NCBI RefSeq assembly: GCF_001592825.1
Contig: NZ_LTZG01000021.1
Coordinates: 248,001 to 312,000, forward strand
Direction of reading: 5' to 3'
Source: Planococcus maritimus
Lineage (GTDB): Bacteria; Bacillota; Bacilli; Bacillales_A; Planococcaceae
Length of the DNA stretch: 64,000 bases
Notes under the pieces: model-generated
The model's input: only the letters and a program-made list of their open reading frames with translations
What the model was told of the DNA's origin: nothing
The model's database searches: none
Translations under genes and position numbers: made by a program
Shown here: one piece after another, positions 1-8,913 of the stretch
How positions within the stretch are numbered: position 1 is the first letter of the stretch
How the letters are laid out: the number at the start of each line of letters is the position of its first letter

Positions 1-1692
1 CTTGCCTTCCAATTTCTCGAGCACATCTGCAGCCGTCGAATAGCCGGTTTTTGTCTTTTTGATCGCTGGTAAGCCAAGCTGCTCGAATAGGATAACTCCT
101 AGTTGCTTCGGTGAATTGATATTAAATGCCCCTCCGGCAAGTGCGTAAATCTCTTGCTCGATCATGCCGAGCTTGCGTTTCAATTCTACGCCCATGTCAG
201 CCAATTGCTCCCGGTCCACTTTGACGCCAAGCGATTCCATTTGGCCGAGCACTTTCGCAAGTGGCAGCTCCAATTTATCGTACAAGTCAAATTGCTCGTT
301 TTCTTCTAATTTGTCAACAACCACAGGCCGCACATTGAAAATGGCTCTCGCTTTTCTAGCCATATGCTCATTCAAGTCGTCAGCTTCAGGAACTTTTTTC
401 TTTGCGCCTTTGCCGTAGACTTGCTCGTTGGTCGACACGTCCGAATAACCGTATTCCCGGACGATATCCGAAAGGTCGGTATACTTTAGTGATGGATTGA
501 CGATATATGCCCCCAACATCAAATCGAAGTCCACTCCATCGATTTTTATGCCCTTTCTAAGAAACGCCGCAGTGGCCGCTTTTGAATCCGACATATACTT
601 AGCGGCGGATGGATCTTCTAGCCAAGTTTTGAATTCGTCGGATTGCTCCACCACTTCCATCGGGATGACATATGTTGCTGTCTCAGATGCCAAAGAGACG
701 CCCAGTAAATCGCAGCTGTGATAATGCTCATCATATAGCTCTAAATGGACCGCCATGCCGTCTTCCAGCAAGCTCTTATCAACTGTTTCAAGCACTTCGA
801 AATGCAGTTCTTTCTTCTCGGTTTCCTCTGCCGTATAATCTAGTTTTTCCAATAAAGATTTAAATCCAAGTTCATTCCAGATACGCACCAATTCGTCTTG
901 GTCAGGTCCTGTGTAATCGAGTTCGCCGATTGACACTTCGACCGGCGCTTGCCGTTCGATGGTGGCCAATTTTTTGGACAAATGCGCAAGCTCTTCGTTT
1001 TCTACAAGCTTTTCCTTCATCTTGCCCTTTTGTTCCTCTATCGCTTCGTACACGCCTTCTACTGAGCCATGTTTGGCGAGCAGCTTCAAAGCTGTCTTTT
1101 CACCGACGCCAGGAACTCCTGGAATGTTATCAGAGGAATCACCCATCAAACCTTTCATATCAATGATTTGCAATGGGGTCAGGCCATATTTTTCCTGAAT
1201 ATGCTCCACAGTGTATTTCTCGATATCGGTAATGCCTTTACGGGTGATGTAGACAACTGTCGATTCCGAGGCAAGCTGAGTCAAATCTTTGTCTCCTGAT
1301 ACGACGACGACTTGATCACCCGCTTGTTCTGCTTGAAGGCTCAATGTGCCAATGATATCGTCCGCCTCATAATTATTGAGCTCGTATTGTTTAATTTGGT
1401 ATGCAGAAAGCAGCTTACGCAAATACGGGAACTGCTCCGACAGTTCCGGCGGAGTTTTTTGCCGGCCGCCTTTATATTCCGAATAGGCTTCGTTGCGGAA
1501 AGTCGTTTTACCGGCATCGAACGCCACCATCATATGCGTCGGCTTTTCTTCCTCCAACAGCTTTTGCAGCATCGTCGTGAATCCGTAAACTGCATTCGTA
1601 TGTACACCGTTGTCATTTGTCAGTAGTGGCAGCGCGAAAAAAGCGCGGTATGCCAGGCTGTTGCCATCGAGCAATAAGATTTTCTTTGACAC
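1..1692 (-). CDS. polA: DNA polymerase I, 5' part (gene runs off the left edge)
   Basis: Family A DNA polymerase for Okazaki-fragment processing and repair; 564 codons are visible and the C-terminal palm and fingers lie outside the window. The N-terminal 5'-3' exonuclease domain (about residues 1-290) opens KKILLLDGNSLAYRAFF and carries AFDAGKTTFR, YEADDIIGT and GLMGDSSDNIPGVPG. The following 3'-5' exonuclease-like domain is degenerate: its first block reads VHLELYDEHYHS with no D-x-E pair, as is known for Bacillus Pol I. The polymerase domain begins with FNINSPKQLG. The GTG start at 1692 has AAGGGG upstream. An in-frame ATG at 1710 abuts the upstream terminator U-tract and has no ribosome binding site, so I prefer GTG. 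The transcript starts just beyond the hflC terminator, with phoPR farther upstream. Confidence 0.96.
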   Translation of the reverse strand, partial: MSKKILLLDGNSLAYRAFFALPLLTNDNGVHTNAVYGFTTMLQKLLEEEKPTHMMVAFDAGKTTFRNEAYSEYKGGRQKTPPELSEQFPYLRKLLSAYQIKQYELNNYEADDIIGTLSLQAEQAGDQVVVVSGDKDLTQLASESTVVYITRKGITDIEKYTVEHIQEKYGLTPLQIIDMKGLMGDSSDNIPGVPGVGEKTALKLLAKHGSVEGVYEAIEEQKGKMKEKLVENEELAHLSKKLATIERQAPVEVSIGELDYTGPDQDELVRIWNELGFKSLLEKLDYTAEETEKKELHFEVLETVDKSLLEDGMAVHLELYDEHYHSCDLLGVSLASETATYVIPMEVVEQSDEFKTWLEDPSAAKYMSDSKAATAAFLRKGIKIDGVDFDLMLGAYIVNPSLKYTDLSDIVREYGYSDVSTNEQVYGKGAKKKVPEADDLNEHMARKARAIFNVRPVVVDKLEENEQFDLYDKLELPLAKVLGQMESLGVKVDREQLADMGVELKRKLGMIEQEIYALAGGAFNINSPKQLGVILFEQLGLPAIKKTKTGYSTAADVLEKLEGK

Positions 1693-1710
1693 AAAATTAC
1701 CCCTTTCCAT

Positions 1711-1770
1711 AAAAAAAGCCGTCATTCCCTTTATTTTACCACGCAGGCAAATAGAAGAGAAATGACGGCT
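1711..1770 (-). terminator. Terminator after hflKC
   Basis: A 10-bp inverted repeat, AGCCGTCATT (1717-1726) against AATGACGGCT (1761-1770), is followed on the minus strand by seven U. It ends the hflKC transcript just before polA. The loop is long (34 nt). Confidence 0.7.
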
Positions 1771-1776
1771 CACTAG

Positions 1777-2757
1777 CTATTCAAGATTTCCGGACAACAA
1801 CCTTGCATACGGCGAATCTGACGGCATAATGATCACCGTATCTTCACCAACCGTTTTCGAATACGATTCGAGTGAACGGTATAACTCATAAAACTCAGGA
1901 TCTTTCGAGAACGATTCGTTATAAATTTGAGCGGCTTCCGCTTCCCCATCCGCTTGGATCAAGGCGGCTTCTTTCTTAGCTGTCGCAATGACCTCCTGCG
2001 CTTCACGGTCGGCTTGAGCTTCGATTTCACGTTTGCGTGCATCACCTTGTGACAGGTAATCCTGTGCAGTTGAATCACGCTCTGAGATCATGCGCGTAAA
2101 GACGGCCTGTTCGTTTTCTGCAGGCAAGTCGGTGCGTTTCATGCGGACATCGACAACTTCGATGCCGTATTGGTCTGTTTCTAGTAATTCATTGACTCGC
2201 GTCGTTACTGTATCATTCAAGCTGCCACGCGATGAGTTTTCATCGTTGATGATTTCATCGTAATTCAGTTGGCCAAGCTCTGTTCGCACGACAGAATAGA
2301 TAAACTCTTCCATACGCGATTCCGCGTTAATGATCGTGCCGGCATTCGAAATCATGCTTAAAGGATCGGTCACATGCCAAACCGCGTAATTATCGATGAG
2401 AATTCTTTTTTTGTCTCTCGTATTGATTTCTGCTTCCGTCACATCGTAGGTCATCTGGTATTTCGGGATGGTCGTCACGCTCTGAATGAACGGAACTTTC
2501 ATTTTGATGCCGGGATCTTCTTGGACTTTGACGACTTCACCGAACTGGCGAACGACGCGATATTCATTTTCTTTCACGACATAAATATTGGTCAGGACAA
2601 TTAATAGGGTAAAAAAGACGATCGCCGAAATGACAATGGTTTTCCAGTGTTTACGGAAATTGATCGGCTCTCTAGGCTCTCTCGGTTTTTTGGCACGGTT
2701 TTTATTGCCAAAAATATCTGTTGTGTTGGAGTTTCCAAATGGTTGTTTTGGATCCAT
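1777..2757 (-). CDS. hflC: HflC, SPFH-domain protease modulator
   Basis: Membrane SPFH/prohibitin-family protein of 326 residues. In enterobacteria it pairs with HflK in a large membrane-microdomain complex that modulates the FtsH protease. The protein has a basic cytoplasmic N-terminus (1-34), one membrane segment (about 36-58), the SPFH domain (NEYRVVRQFGEVVKV onward) and an Ala/Glu-rich coiled coil near residues 220-285. Its ATG shares one base with the hflK stop codon, so the two are translationally coupled, and a terminator follows directly. In B. subtilis nothing comparable lies between phoR and polA. Function in this organism is inferred from family membership. Confidence 0.92.
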   Translation of the reverse strand: MDPKQPFGNSNTTDIFGNKNRAKKPREPREPINFRKHWKTIVISAIVFFTLLIVLTNIYVVKENEYRVVRQFGEVVKVQEDPGIKMKVPFIQSVTTIPKYQMTYDVTEAEINTRDKKRILIDNYAVWHVTDPLSMISNAGTIINAESRMEEFIYSVVRTELGQLNYDEIINDENSSRGSLNDTVTTRVNELLETDQYGIEVVDVRMKRTDLPAENEQAVFTRMISERDSTAQDYLSQGDARKREIEAQADREAQEVIATAKKEAALIQADGEAEAAQIYNESFSKDPEFYELYRSLESYSKTVGEDTVIIMPSDSPYARLLSGNLE

Positions 2758-3728
2758 CAGTTGCCGCCTCCTTCTTCTGTTTCTTCTTCAGCTGCCGGCG
2801 GTACGACGGTCTGCATTTCACCGAGCGGCAAATATTTCATCGTTCCTTCATCGTCATTCATAATATAAAGTTTGGCATCCGGCAGAACCGATTCCAAGGT
2901 TTCCATGATCAAGCGTTGTTTTGTCACTTCAGGATTGCCTTCGTACTCGGCATACAACTTGTCGAATACCGCAACATCCCCTGTTGCTTGCTCGACACGT
3001 TCCACTTTTTGCGCTTCTGCACGGGAATTGATGGCCGATTTCTCACCTAAAGCTTCATTACGTTTCTGGTTTTCGTATTTATTCGCTTCGTTGATTTTTG
3101 TGTTCATCGTCTCACGAGCATCTGTCACATTCGTGAATGCTGCACGGACTTCTTCGTTCGGCAATTCAACATCTTGCAATTTAACTGCCAAGACCGAAAT
3201 GCCGATATCGTATTCTTCTATAAGTGAAGACAAGAGATCACGCGTTTCCGCTTCGATTTCTGCTTTCCCGGAAGTTAATGCATCGTCAATCAACGAACTG
3301 CCGATAATCGACCGGATCGAGGCGGATGTGGCATCATGAAGCATTTCCCGGGGATCTTCTGCATTGAACAGGAATTTTTTCGGGTCAGTGATCTTCCACT
3401 GGACGACCAGATCCGTCAAGACGATGTTCTCATCTCCCGTAATCATTTTAGTTTCTTTGTCGTAGGATGTGACTTCCCCTTCTGCGTTTTGGTCATAACC
3501 AAATTGAAGGCTGTAAGTTTCTTTTGACATCACTTCCGCTTTTTGGATCGGCCAAGGCATCTTGAAGTGGAGCCCTGATTCAGTTACCGGCTCTCCCGCC
3601 TCGCCGAATGTAATGATGACCGCTTGTTCAGACTCATCGACTGTATACCAGGATGTAAAGACCGCAACCAATAAAAGTATGCCGACGACCGACAGCCCGA
3701 TAATCGATAGCACTCGTTTCGTAGTCAT
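2757..3728 (-). CDS. hflK: HflK, SPFH-domain protease modulator
   Basis: First gene of the hflK-hflC pair, 323 residues. A single membrane segment (about 7-27) is followed by the SPFH domain beginning DESEQAVIITFGEAGEP and a coiled-coil tail with NEANKYENQKRNEALGEK. The short N-terminus resembles Firmicute HflK rather than the Gly/Gln-rich enterobacterial type. It is predicted to form the HflKC ring around FtsH and influence turnover of membrane proteins. The ribosome binding site is GGGGGAAACA before the ATG. A bidirectional terminator at 3796-3823 separates it from the ATP-grasp gene, so the pair is likely transcribed separately; I could not identify its promoter. Confidence 0.92.
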   Translation of the reverse strand: MTTKRVLSIIGLSVVGILLLVAVFTSWYTVDESEQAVIITFGEAGEPVTESGLHFKMPWPIQKAEVMSKETYSLQFGYDQNAEGEVTSYDKETKMITGDENIVLTDLVVQWKITDPKKFLFNAEDPREMLHDATSASIRSIIGSSLIDDALTSGKAEIEAETRDLLSSLIEEYDIGISVLAVKLQDVELPNEEVRAAFTNVTDARETMNTKINEANKYENQKRNEALGEKSAINSRAEAQKVERVEQATGDVAVFDKLYAEYEGNPEVTKQRLIMETLESVLPDAKLYIMNDDEGTMKYLPLGEMQTVVPPAAEEETEEGGGN

Positions 3729-3795
3729 GTTGTTTCCCCCTTTTTCTTTATAATTATGTATACGGAATGATTGTGAAATAGTTTCATGAAAATAG

Positions 3796-3823
3796 AAAAA
3801 GAGCCCGGGGAGGGGCTCTTTTT
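3796..3823. terminator. Bidirectional terminator between ATP-grasp gene and hflK
   Basis: AAAAAGAGCCC (3796-3806) pairs with GGGCTCTTTTT (3813-3823) around a short G-rich loop, with A and U runs on both sides. On the minus strand it ends the ATP-grasp transcript. Confidence 0.8.
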
Positions 3824-3898
3824 CAAGTCATGCGGTTGAAGGGGGTTCTATTAAAGAATAGCACCCCATTATGAAGCTAGTGTTAAGCCTTTGTAAAC

Positions 3899-5119
3899 TT
3901 ACCATTGATTATTTTTATATTTTTTATAATAATTCACTTGGCGCGCAAACAGATACAGTTTGCGTTTCATATGAGTATCTTTTTTATAGAATAGCGGATT
4001 GCCGTATTTCTTTTCCTTGATCAAGCGCTTGATATCTTTTTGGACTGCCTGGTTTTGAACGAAATTGCGTAACACGACTTTTGGAACGACCGTAAACAGG
4101 AAATCCTCGTTCAAATAAGTGATCGGCTTCTCTGTTTTGTAGATCAAATCATCGACTAGGTATTGTGCCATATTATGGCCAAGCGCAGTTACGTAATAAC
4201 TAGACCGTCCTTGACGGATATTCACTTCAAAGACTTTGAATTTCTTATCGCGCGAATCGTATTTTAAATCGAAATTAGCGAATCCGGTATAACCGACCGC
4301 TTCGAGGAAATGCTGGAGTTTTTCCATCATTTCTTTGTCAAAGCGCGTGATGAGTGCCGTATAATTGCCGATAGCCGTGACGGTGTGCTCCTGCAAGACA
4401 ACTTGTGCATAAGTCACCAATTGCGTCTGGCCCTTTGCACTGGCGTAAATGACAGAATCCCACATGTATGTATCATCGCCAGGGATGAAATCCTGAATGA
4501 TCAATTCATCACGGTAGCCGCTCGCTTTAATTTTTTGGATGACTTCGAATAATTCTTTCGGGCTGTCCACTTTATAGACTTTTTCCTGCCCCGCGAATTT
4601 GTTGCGGCTGTATTCGATGCCATTGCTCGGTTTAACGACAACCGGATACATCATATCGCTGTCGTCGAATGGCACATCTTTGCTGCAGTCGTAAAAATAA
4701 GTAGTCGGCGTATCGATGCCATGCTCTTTGCATAATGCGTAAAAATTCGCCTTCATCTGCAATTGGTTCATCAAATCTTCAGTCGGATAATTAAAGACAT
4801 AATGTTCACGTAGCACTTTAGCGTTTTCAATAATTAAACGCACGTACAAATCGTTCGTGCCGACCAGCAGCAAAGTTTTGCCGGGCGCTCTGTATTTGTC
4901 AGCCATGCCGATCAAAATATCAGCGAAATGCTCCGGCTCAGACAATTTTTTATCAAATTCGATTGTTTCCGTAATCGAGCTCATCTCTGTAAAGGATAAA
5001 GGCTCTTTTCCGATCAAGATCGGCTTGATTCCGTATGCTTCATGAAATGAAATCGCCATATTATAAGCATTCATATCAGTGCCGACAATGATCGGCAAAA
5101 ATGGGTGATTGGTTTCCAT
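3899..5119 (-). CDS. ATP-grasp carboxylate-amine ligase, D-aspartate/D-glutamate ligase-like
   Basis: ATP-grasp enzyme of 406 residues, predicted to join a carboxylate to an amine through an acyl-phosphate. The N-terminal Rossmann-like part reads PIIVGTDMNAYNMAISFHEA, a phrase I associate with the enterococcal D-aspartate ligase (Asl) that charges the side chain of L-Lys in peptidoglycan precursors. The ATP-grasp core has the lysine block YPVVVKPSNGIEYSR (about 155-170), IIQDFIPGDD, and the Mg-binding end FEVNIRQGRSSYY. The C-terminus is strongly basic (MKRKLYLFARQVNYYKKYKNN). It follows phoR by 9 bp and ends at a terminator, so it probably belongs to the phoPR transcript. Planococcaceae are known for L-Lys-D-Glu or L-Lys-D-Asp cross-bridges, making such a ligase plausible. 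Substrate is not proven; other carboxylate-amine ligases share the fold. Confidence 0.78.
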   Translation of the reverse strand: METNHPFLPIIVGTDMNAYNMAISFHEAYGIKPILIGKEPLSFTEMSSITETIEFDKKLSEPEHFADILIGMADKYRAPGKTLLLVGTNDLYVRLIIENAKVLREHYVFNYPTEDLMNQLQMKANFYALCKEHGIDTPTTYFYDCSKDVPFDDSDMMYPVVVKPSNGIEYSRNKFAGQEKVYKVDSPKELFEVIQKIKASGYRDELIIQDFIPGDDTYMWDSVIYASAKGQTQLVTYAQVVLQEHTVTAIGNYTALITRFDKEMMEKLQHFLEAVGYTGFANFDLKYDSRDKKFKVFEVNIRQGRSSYYVTALGHNMAQYLVDDLIYKTEKPITYLNEDFLFTVVPKVVLRNFVQNQAVQKDIKRLIKEKKYGNPLFYKKDTHMKRKLYLFARQVNYYKKYKNNQW

Positions 5120-5128
5120 ATGTTCCTC

Positions 5129-6529
5129 CTAAAATTCTTCCGCAAGCGGCAAATAAACGGTAAAAGTCGTCCCTATGCCGACTTCGCTTGTTACTTCGAC
5201 ATCGCCATGATGCGCTTCAATGATATGTTTAACAATCGACAGCCCTAATCCCGTACCACCCGAATTTCGGCTGCGGGCGCGGTCAACCCGGTAAAAACGC
5301 TCAAACAATCGGCCAATTTCAGAAGCTTCGATCCCGATTCCCTGATCCACCACTTCCACGACGGCCATATTTCCTTCGCTATAGAGCTTTAATGACACCA
5401 AGGTATTTTCCTGTGAATAGGTGGCGGCATTGATCAATAAATTGACGATTACTTGAATGAGCCGGTTGCCATCTCCTTTAACTGCGATCGGTTTCAAGTT
5501 CAACTCAAGACCGATATCCTTTTCTGCGAGTTTCGGATGCACCGTTTCGATCGCCCTTTCGATGACTGCTTTCATATCTGTCGGTTCGAGTTCAATATGA
5601 AAAGCAGAACGTTCCATATTCGACAGGTTCAGCAAATCATTGATCAGCATTTCCAAACGATTGCTTTCTGTCTGGATGATCTCTAAAAATGACAATAAGG
5701 TATCCTTATCCTGATAAGCCCCGTCCAATAAGGTTTCAGAAAAACCTTTAATCGATGTAACAGGCGTGCGTAACTCATGGGAGACATTCGCCACAAAATC
5801 TTTGCGCACTTGCTCCAATTTTTTCAACTCGGTAATATCGTGAAAGACGATGACCACACCGAGCCATCGCTCATGCTCACCGATAACCGGCGCCCCATAT
5901 ACATCCAGGTTTTTCATTTTCATCCCGTCGGCAAACTCGATTTGATCGCGTGATCGATTTTCCGTCATAAATACGGTTTCGATGAAGGATTTCAACTCCG
6001 GTGCAATATTGATTTCTCGGTACAAACTGCCAAGGACCGTTTCACTGCTCAAAGTTGTTTCTTCCAGAAACGCCCGGTTGACCAATGAGATCGTCCCTTG
6101 ACGGTCAATCATGACCAGTGCACTTCCCATATTCTCAATGAGTGTTTTCAATCGCTCCTGCTCCATTTGGCGAACAGTGGAGACTTCTTGCAAATTACGG
6201 GCCAGTACGTTGATCGTTTTGTTTAATTCCAGGCTGCCCTGGGCATCGGATTCATAGGCGCGTGCACGATAATTCCCTTTTACCAATTCCACTGCGGTTG
6301 CTGTCGCATTCTCTATCGGTTCCACTTGCAGACGAATGATGCGGTTGCCAATAACCGCTGATGCGCCAAAGCCAATGAGAAAGACCAGTCCCATCGCCAC
6401 CCACACAGCAGACTTGTTTCCTTCCTCCGCGTACAAAGGAAGGAACTGAAGAACGATCAAATAAAGACCCACAAGCAGCGTACCGATCCATAGTAACAAG
6501 GAAAGCAACAAGCGGCGACGGAAGGTCAT
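5129..6529 (-). CDS. phoR: PhoR sensor histidine kinase with minimal extracytoplasmic loop
   Basis: Sensor kinase of the PhoP-PhoR phosphate-starvation system, 466 residues. Two membrane segments (about 7-30 and 42-60) are separated by only about a dozen residues (PLYAEEGNKSAV), so the extracytoplasmic PDC/Cache-like domain of B. subtilis PhoR (579 aa) is absent. HAMP (about 61-115), PAS (about 125-235, IENMGSALVMIDRQG), HisKA with phospho-acceptor His251 in VSHELRTP, and the ATPase domain (NLLINAA, DQGIGI, GGTGLGLSI) follow. It overlaps phoP by 4 bp (ATGA). The identity as PhoR rests on context with phoP and polA; another WalK-like role would be conceivable but less likely. Confidence 0.9.
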   Translation of the reverse strand: MTFRRRLLLSLLLWIGTLLVGLYLIVLQFLPLYAEEGNKSAVWVAMGLVFLIGFGASAVIGNRIIRLQVEPIENATATAVELVKGNYRARAYESDAQGSLELNKTINVLARNLQEVSTVRQMEQERLKTLIENMGSALVMIDRQGTISLVNRAFLEETTLSSETVLGSLYREINIAPELKSFIETVFMTENRSRDQIEFADGMKMKNLDVYGAPVIGEHERWLGVVIVFHDITELKKLEQVRKDFVANVSHELRTPVTSIKGFSETLLDGAYQDKDTLLSFLEIIQTESNRLEMLINDLLNLSNMERSAFHIELEPTDMKAVIERAIETVHPKLAEKDIGLELNLKPIAVKGDGNRLIQVIVNLLINAATYSQENTLVSLKLYSEGNMAVVEVVDQGIGIEASEIGRLFERFYRVDRARSRNSGGTGLGLSIVKHIIEAHHGDVEVTSEVGIGTTFTVYLPLAEEF

Positions 6530-7233
6530 GTATTTTTCGGCTCCTCGAATTTATAACCCAATCCCCGGATCGTTTTAATAAATATCGGTTTGCGAGTATT
6601 GACTTCTATTTTTTCGCGCAGATGGCTGACGTGGACATCGACAATTCGCGTATCTCCAGCAAAATCGTACTTCCAGACCGCACTCAATAATTGATCGCGA
6701 GTCAATACTCTATTTTTGTTTTCCACCAAATAGACAAGCAGTTCGAATTCTTTTGGCGTAAACTCCAATTGCTTGTCATCCAAAAACACTTCGAAGCGTT
6801 CCGGGAAAATCTGCAATTTGCCAAATTCGTATGTGGCAGCCCCTTCCTGCTGAATGACAGGACTGGTTTCTGCCCTGCGCAGTACCGCCTTGATGCGGGC
6901 CACCACTTCACGTGGGCTAAACGGCTTCGTCATGTAATCATCTGCACCAAGCTCTAGGCCGAGAACTTTATCGAATTCATCGCCTTTTGCCGTTAACATG
7001 ATAATTGGCGTATTCACTTTCTGCTGGCGCAGCGATTTGCATACTTCCACACCATCCATCGATGGCAACATCAAATCGAGAACAATCAGTTCAGGGTTTT
7101 CGCTCATCGCAAGCTCATAGCCCTGTTTTCCGTCATTCGCTATGATTGTTTCATACCCAGCTTGCACCAAATTATAAGATAACAGCGTCGCAATCGAATG
7201 TTCATCTTCAATAATCAAAAGTTTCTTCGGCAT
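6526..7233 (-). CDS. phoP: PhoP response regulator
   Basis: OmpR/PhoB-family response regulator, 235 residues. The receiver domain has the acidic pair IEDE, phospho-acceptor Asp53 in LIVLDLMLPSMDG, and lysine in MTKPFSPRE. The C-terminal winged helix has FTPKEFELLVYLVEN and VDVHVSHLREKIE. I place the start at the ATG at 7233, 6-8 nt after GGAGGATG. An upstream in-frame ATG at 7272 would add 13 residues unlike the family and start inside the preceding inverted repeat. The order phoP-phoR matches B. subtilis. It is predicted to activate phosphate-starvation genes. Confidence 0.95.
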   Translation of the reverse strand: MPKKLLIIEDEHSIATLLSYNLVQAGYETIIANDGKQGYELAMSENPELIVLDLMLPSMDGVEVCKSLRQQKVNTPIIMLTAKGDEFDKVLGLELGADDYMTKPFSPREVVARIKAVLRRAETSPVIQQEGAATYEFGKLQIFPERFEVFLDDKQLEFTPKEFELLVYLVENKNRVLTRDQLLSAVWKYDFAGDTRIVDVHVSHLREKIEVNTRKPIFIKTIRGLGYKFEEPKNT

Positions 7234-7252
7234 TTTACATCCTCCACACTCA

Positions 7253-7274
7253 ATTTGGAACCCCCATTCCAAAT
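7253..7274. repeat. Inverted repeat in phoP leader
   Basis: A perfect 8-6-8 palindrome, ATTTGGAA-CCCCCA-TTCCAAAT, lies between the MaoC-like stop codon and the phoP ribosome binding site. No U-tract follows on the minus strand, so it is not a standard terminator. It could be an operator, an mRNA-stabilising hairpin or a weak attenuator between the two genes. Confidence 0.6.
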
Positions 7275-7278
7275 CGCT

Positions 7279-7755
7279 TTAGAAATTCTCCATCGCCTGC
7301 GTCGTCAATTTACTTGATGTCTTCGGCGGCTGTGCCACAATTTTCCCTTCAATGCAAATTGCACCTTCTTCATCCGTGCCTTCTACGCGAATCGTCGCCA
7401 GATTAGCTCTTACGTCCACATCCACGACTTCCAAAAGAAAATCGACAGTGGCATAATGGTAGACCGGTTTTTTGAATACCAATTGCTGTTCACAAATATA
7501 CGAACCTGGTCCTGGCATATACTTGGATACTGCAGATGTGACGATACCCGTCAGCATGATGTTTGGCACTACTGGCTTTTCGAAACTAGTAGTTGAAGCA
7601 AAGTCGTGCTGGATATACAACGGATTTCCATCGTTTGTAAGGCCAAGATACAAGAGCAAATCCTTGTCTTCAATCTTTTCCGTCAACTTCAATTTCTCGC
7701 CAACTGTAATGTCTTCAATCTTTCTGCCTAATTTACGTTTTTTCCCGAGTAACAC
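7279..7755 (-). CDS. MaoC-like hot-dog dehydratase
   Basis: MaoC-family protein of about 158 residues; members hydrate or dehydrate enoyl-/hydroxyacyl thioesters. Visible are the helix block LTNDGNPLYIQHDFA (the catalytic Asp/His region of R-hydratases) and VPNIMLTGIVTSAVSKYMPGP. The GTG at 7755 is preferred because GGGGAGGG lies 7 nt upstream and the resulting N-terminus VLLGKKRKLGRKIEDI fits relatives I recall; the ATG at 7782 has only AAGGAT. It sits between mdh and phoP, a position empty in B. subtilis. The substrate is unknown. An isolated hot-dog protein next to fatty-acid and TCA genes suggests acyl metabolism, but this is only inference. Confidence 0.82.
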   Translation of the reverse strand: MLLGKKRKLGRKIEDITVGEKLKLTEKIEDKDLLLYLGLTNDGNPLYIQHDFASTTSFEKPVVPNIMLTGIVTSAVSKYMPGPGSYICEQQLVFKKPVYHYATVDFLLEVVDVDVRANLATIRVEGTDEEGAICIEGKIVAQPPKTSSKLTTQAMENF

Positions 7756-7875
7756 GGGCGTTCCCTCCCCTAAGTGGTTCATATCCTTATAGTATCAATT
7801 TCATGAGTACAAGTGCAAGCTCGCTTGCTGTGGCAGCAGGTGAATAAAGTTTTCAACAAGCTAATTCTATGTATG

Positions 7876-7905
7876 AAAAAAGCCAGGCAGCTTATTCTGC
7901 CTGGC
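7876..7905 (-). terminator. Terminator after mdh
   Basis: GCCAGGCAG (7882-7890) pairs with CTGCCTGGC (7897-7905), followed by a U run on the minus strand. It ends the citZ-icd-mdh group. Confidence 0.85.
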
Positions 7906-7912
7906 CCTTAAA

Positions 7913-8851
7913 TTACGCCAATATGTCCATGACTGCTTTTACTGAAGCAGCGGACTTGTCGAGCGCCCGTTTTTCTTCTTCATTCAACTCGATTTCAATA
8001 ATCTTTTCAATTCCAGATGCACCGAGCACTGCCGGGACGCCCAGATAAATTCCATCCATGCCGTATTCCCCTTGAAGATAGGCGATTGACGGCAAGACGC
8101 GTTTTTGGTCCAGGATGATCGCTTCCGCCATTTCCACTAAAGAAGCAGCAGGGGCATAATAAGCCGAGCCGTTGCCTAGCAGGTTGACGATTTCTGCCCC
8201 GCCTTTACGAGTTCGCTCGACAATTTCATTAAGACGTTCTTTCGGAATCAAGCTTTCGAGCGGCACACCTCCAGCGGAAGAATAACGAACGAGCGGCACC
8301 ATATCATCCCCGTGCCCACCCAGTACAAAGCCTGTAATGTCTTTAACAGAAAGATTGAGTTCTTGCGCAACAAAGCTTCGGAAGCGTGCAGAGTCCAGTA
8401 CACCTGACTGTCCGATAACGCGTTCTTTCGGGAATCCGGATTCCTTGAAAACAGTGTATGTCATTGCATCTACCGGGTTCGTCAGCACAACGATTGTCGC
8501 TTCTGGTGAATGCTCGACAATTTCTTTGGTGACGGACTTCATGACTTTTTGATTGGTCTGTACTAAATCATCACGGCTCATGCCTGGCTTTCTTGCCACG
8601 CCCGCTGTAATGATGACCAGGTCAGAATCTTTCGTATCCCCATAATCCGAAGTTCCAGTAATGTGCGCATCGAAGTTCAAAACAGGTGCTGCTTCTGCCA
8701 TATCCAGCGCTTTTCCCTTAGCCGGATTTTCCATGGCGGGAATGTCAACAATGACCACATCCCCTAATTCCTTTTGCGCCAGCAAAAATGCTGTCGTTGC
8801 GCCAGTAAATCCAGAACCGATAACTGAAATCTTTTTCCGTTTGAATGTCAT
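7913..8851 (-). CDS. mdh: Malate dehydrogenase
   Basis: NAD-dependent malate dehydrogenase of the LDH-like class, 312 residues, the length of B. subtilis Mdh. It interconverts malate and oxaloacetate in the cytosolic TCA cycle. Seen: dinucleotide fold [15 protein letters not shown], Asp for NAD ribose in VVIVDIP, substrate-binding Arg in [13 protein letters not shown], catalytic His in [13 protein letters not shown]. The start at 8851 follows GGGGAG. It is the last gene of citZ-icd-mdh, 62 bp after icd, and a strong terminator follows. Confidence 0.97.
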   Translation of the reverse strand: MTFKRKKISVIGSGFTGATTAFLLAQKELGDVVIVDIPAMENPAKGKALDMAEAAPVLNFDAHITGTSDYGDTKDSDLVIITAGVARKPGMSRDDLVQTNQKVMKSVTKEIVEHSPEATIVVLTNPVDAMTYTVFKESGFPKERVIGQSGVLDSARFRSFVAQELNLSVKDITGFVLGGHGDDMVPLVRYSSAGGVPLESLIPKERLNEIVERTRKGGAEIVNLLGNGSAYYAPAASLVEMAEAIILDQKRVLPSIAYLQGEYGMDGIYLGVPAVLGASGIEKIIEIELNEEEKRALDKSAASVKAVMDILA

Positions 8852-8913
8852 GCAAAACTCCCCTTTCCATCGGATGATACAACAAAGAGGAAGCAAAAGC
8901 CTCCTCTTTCATC

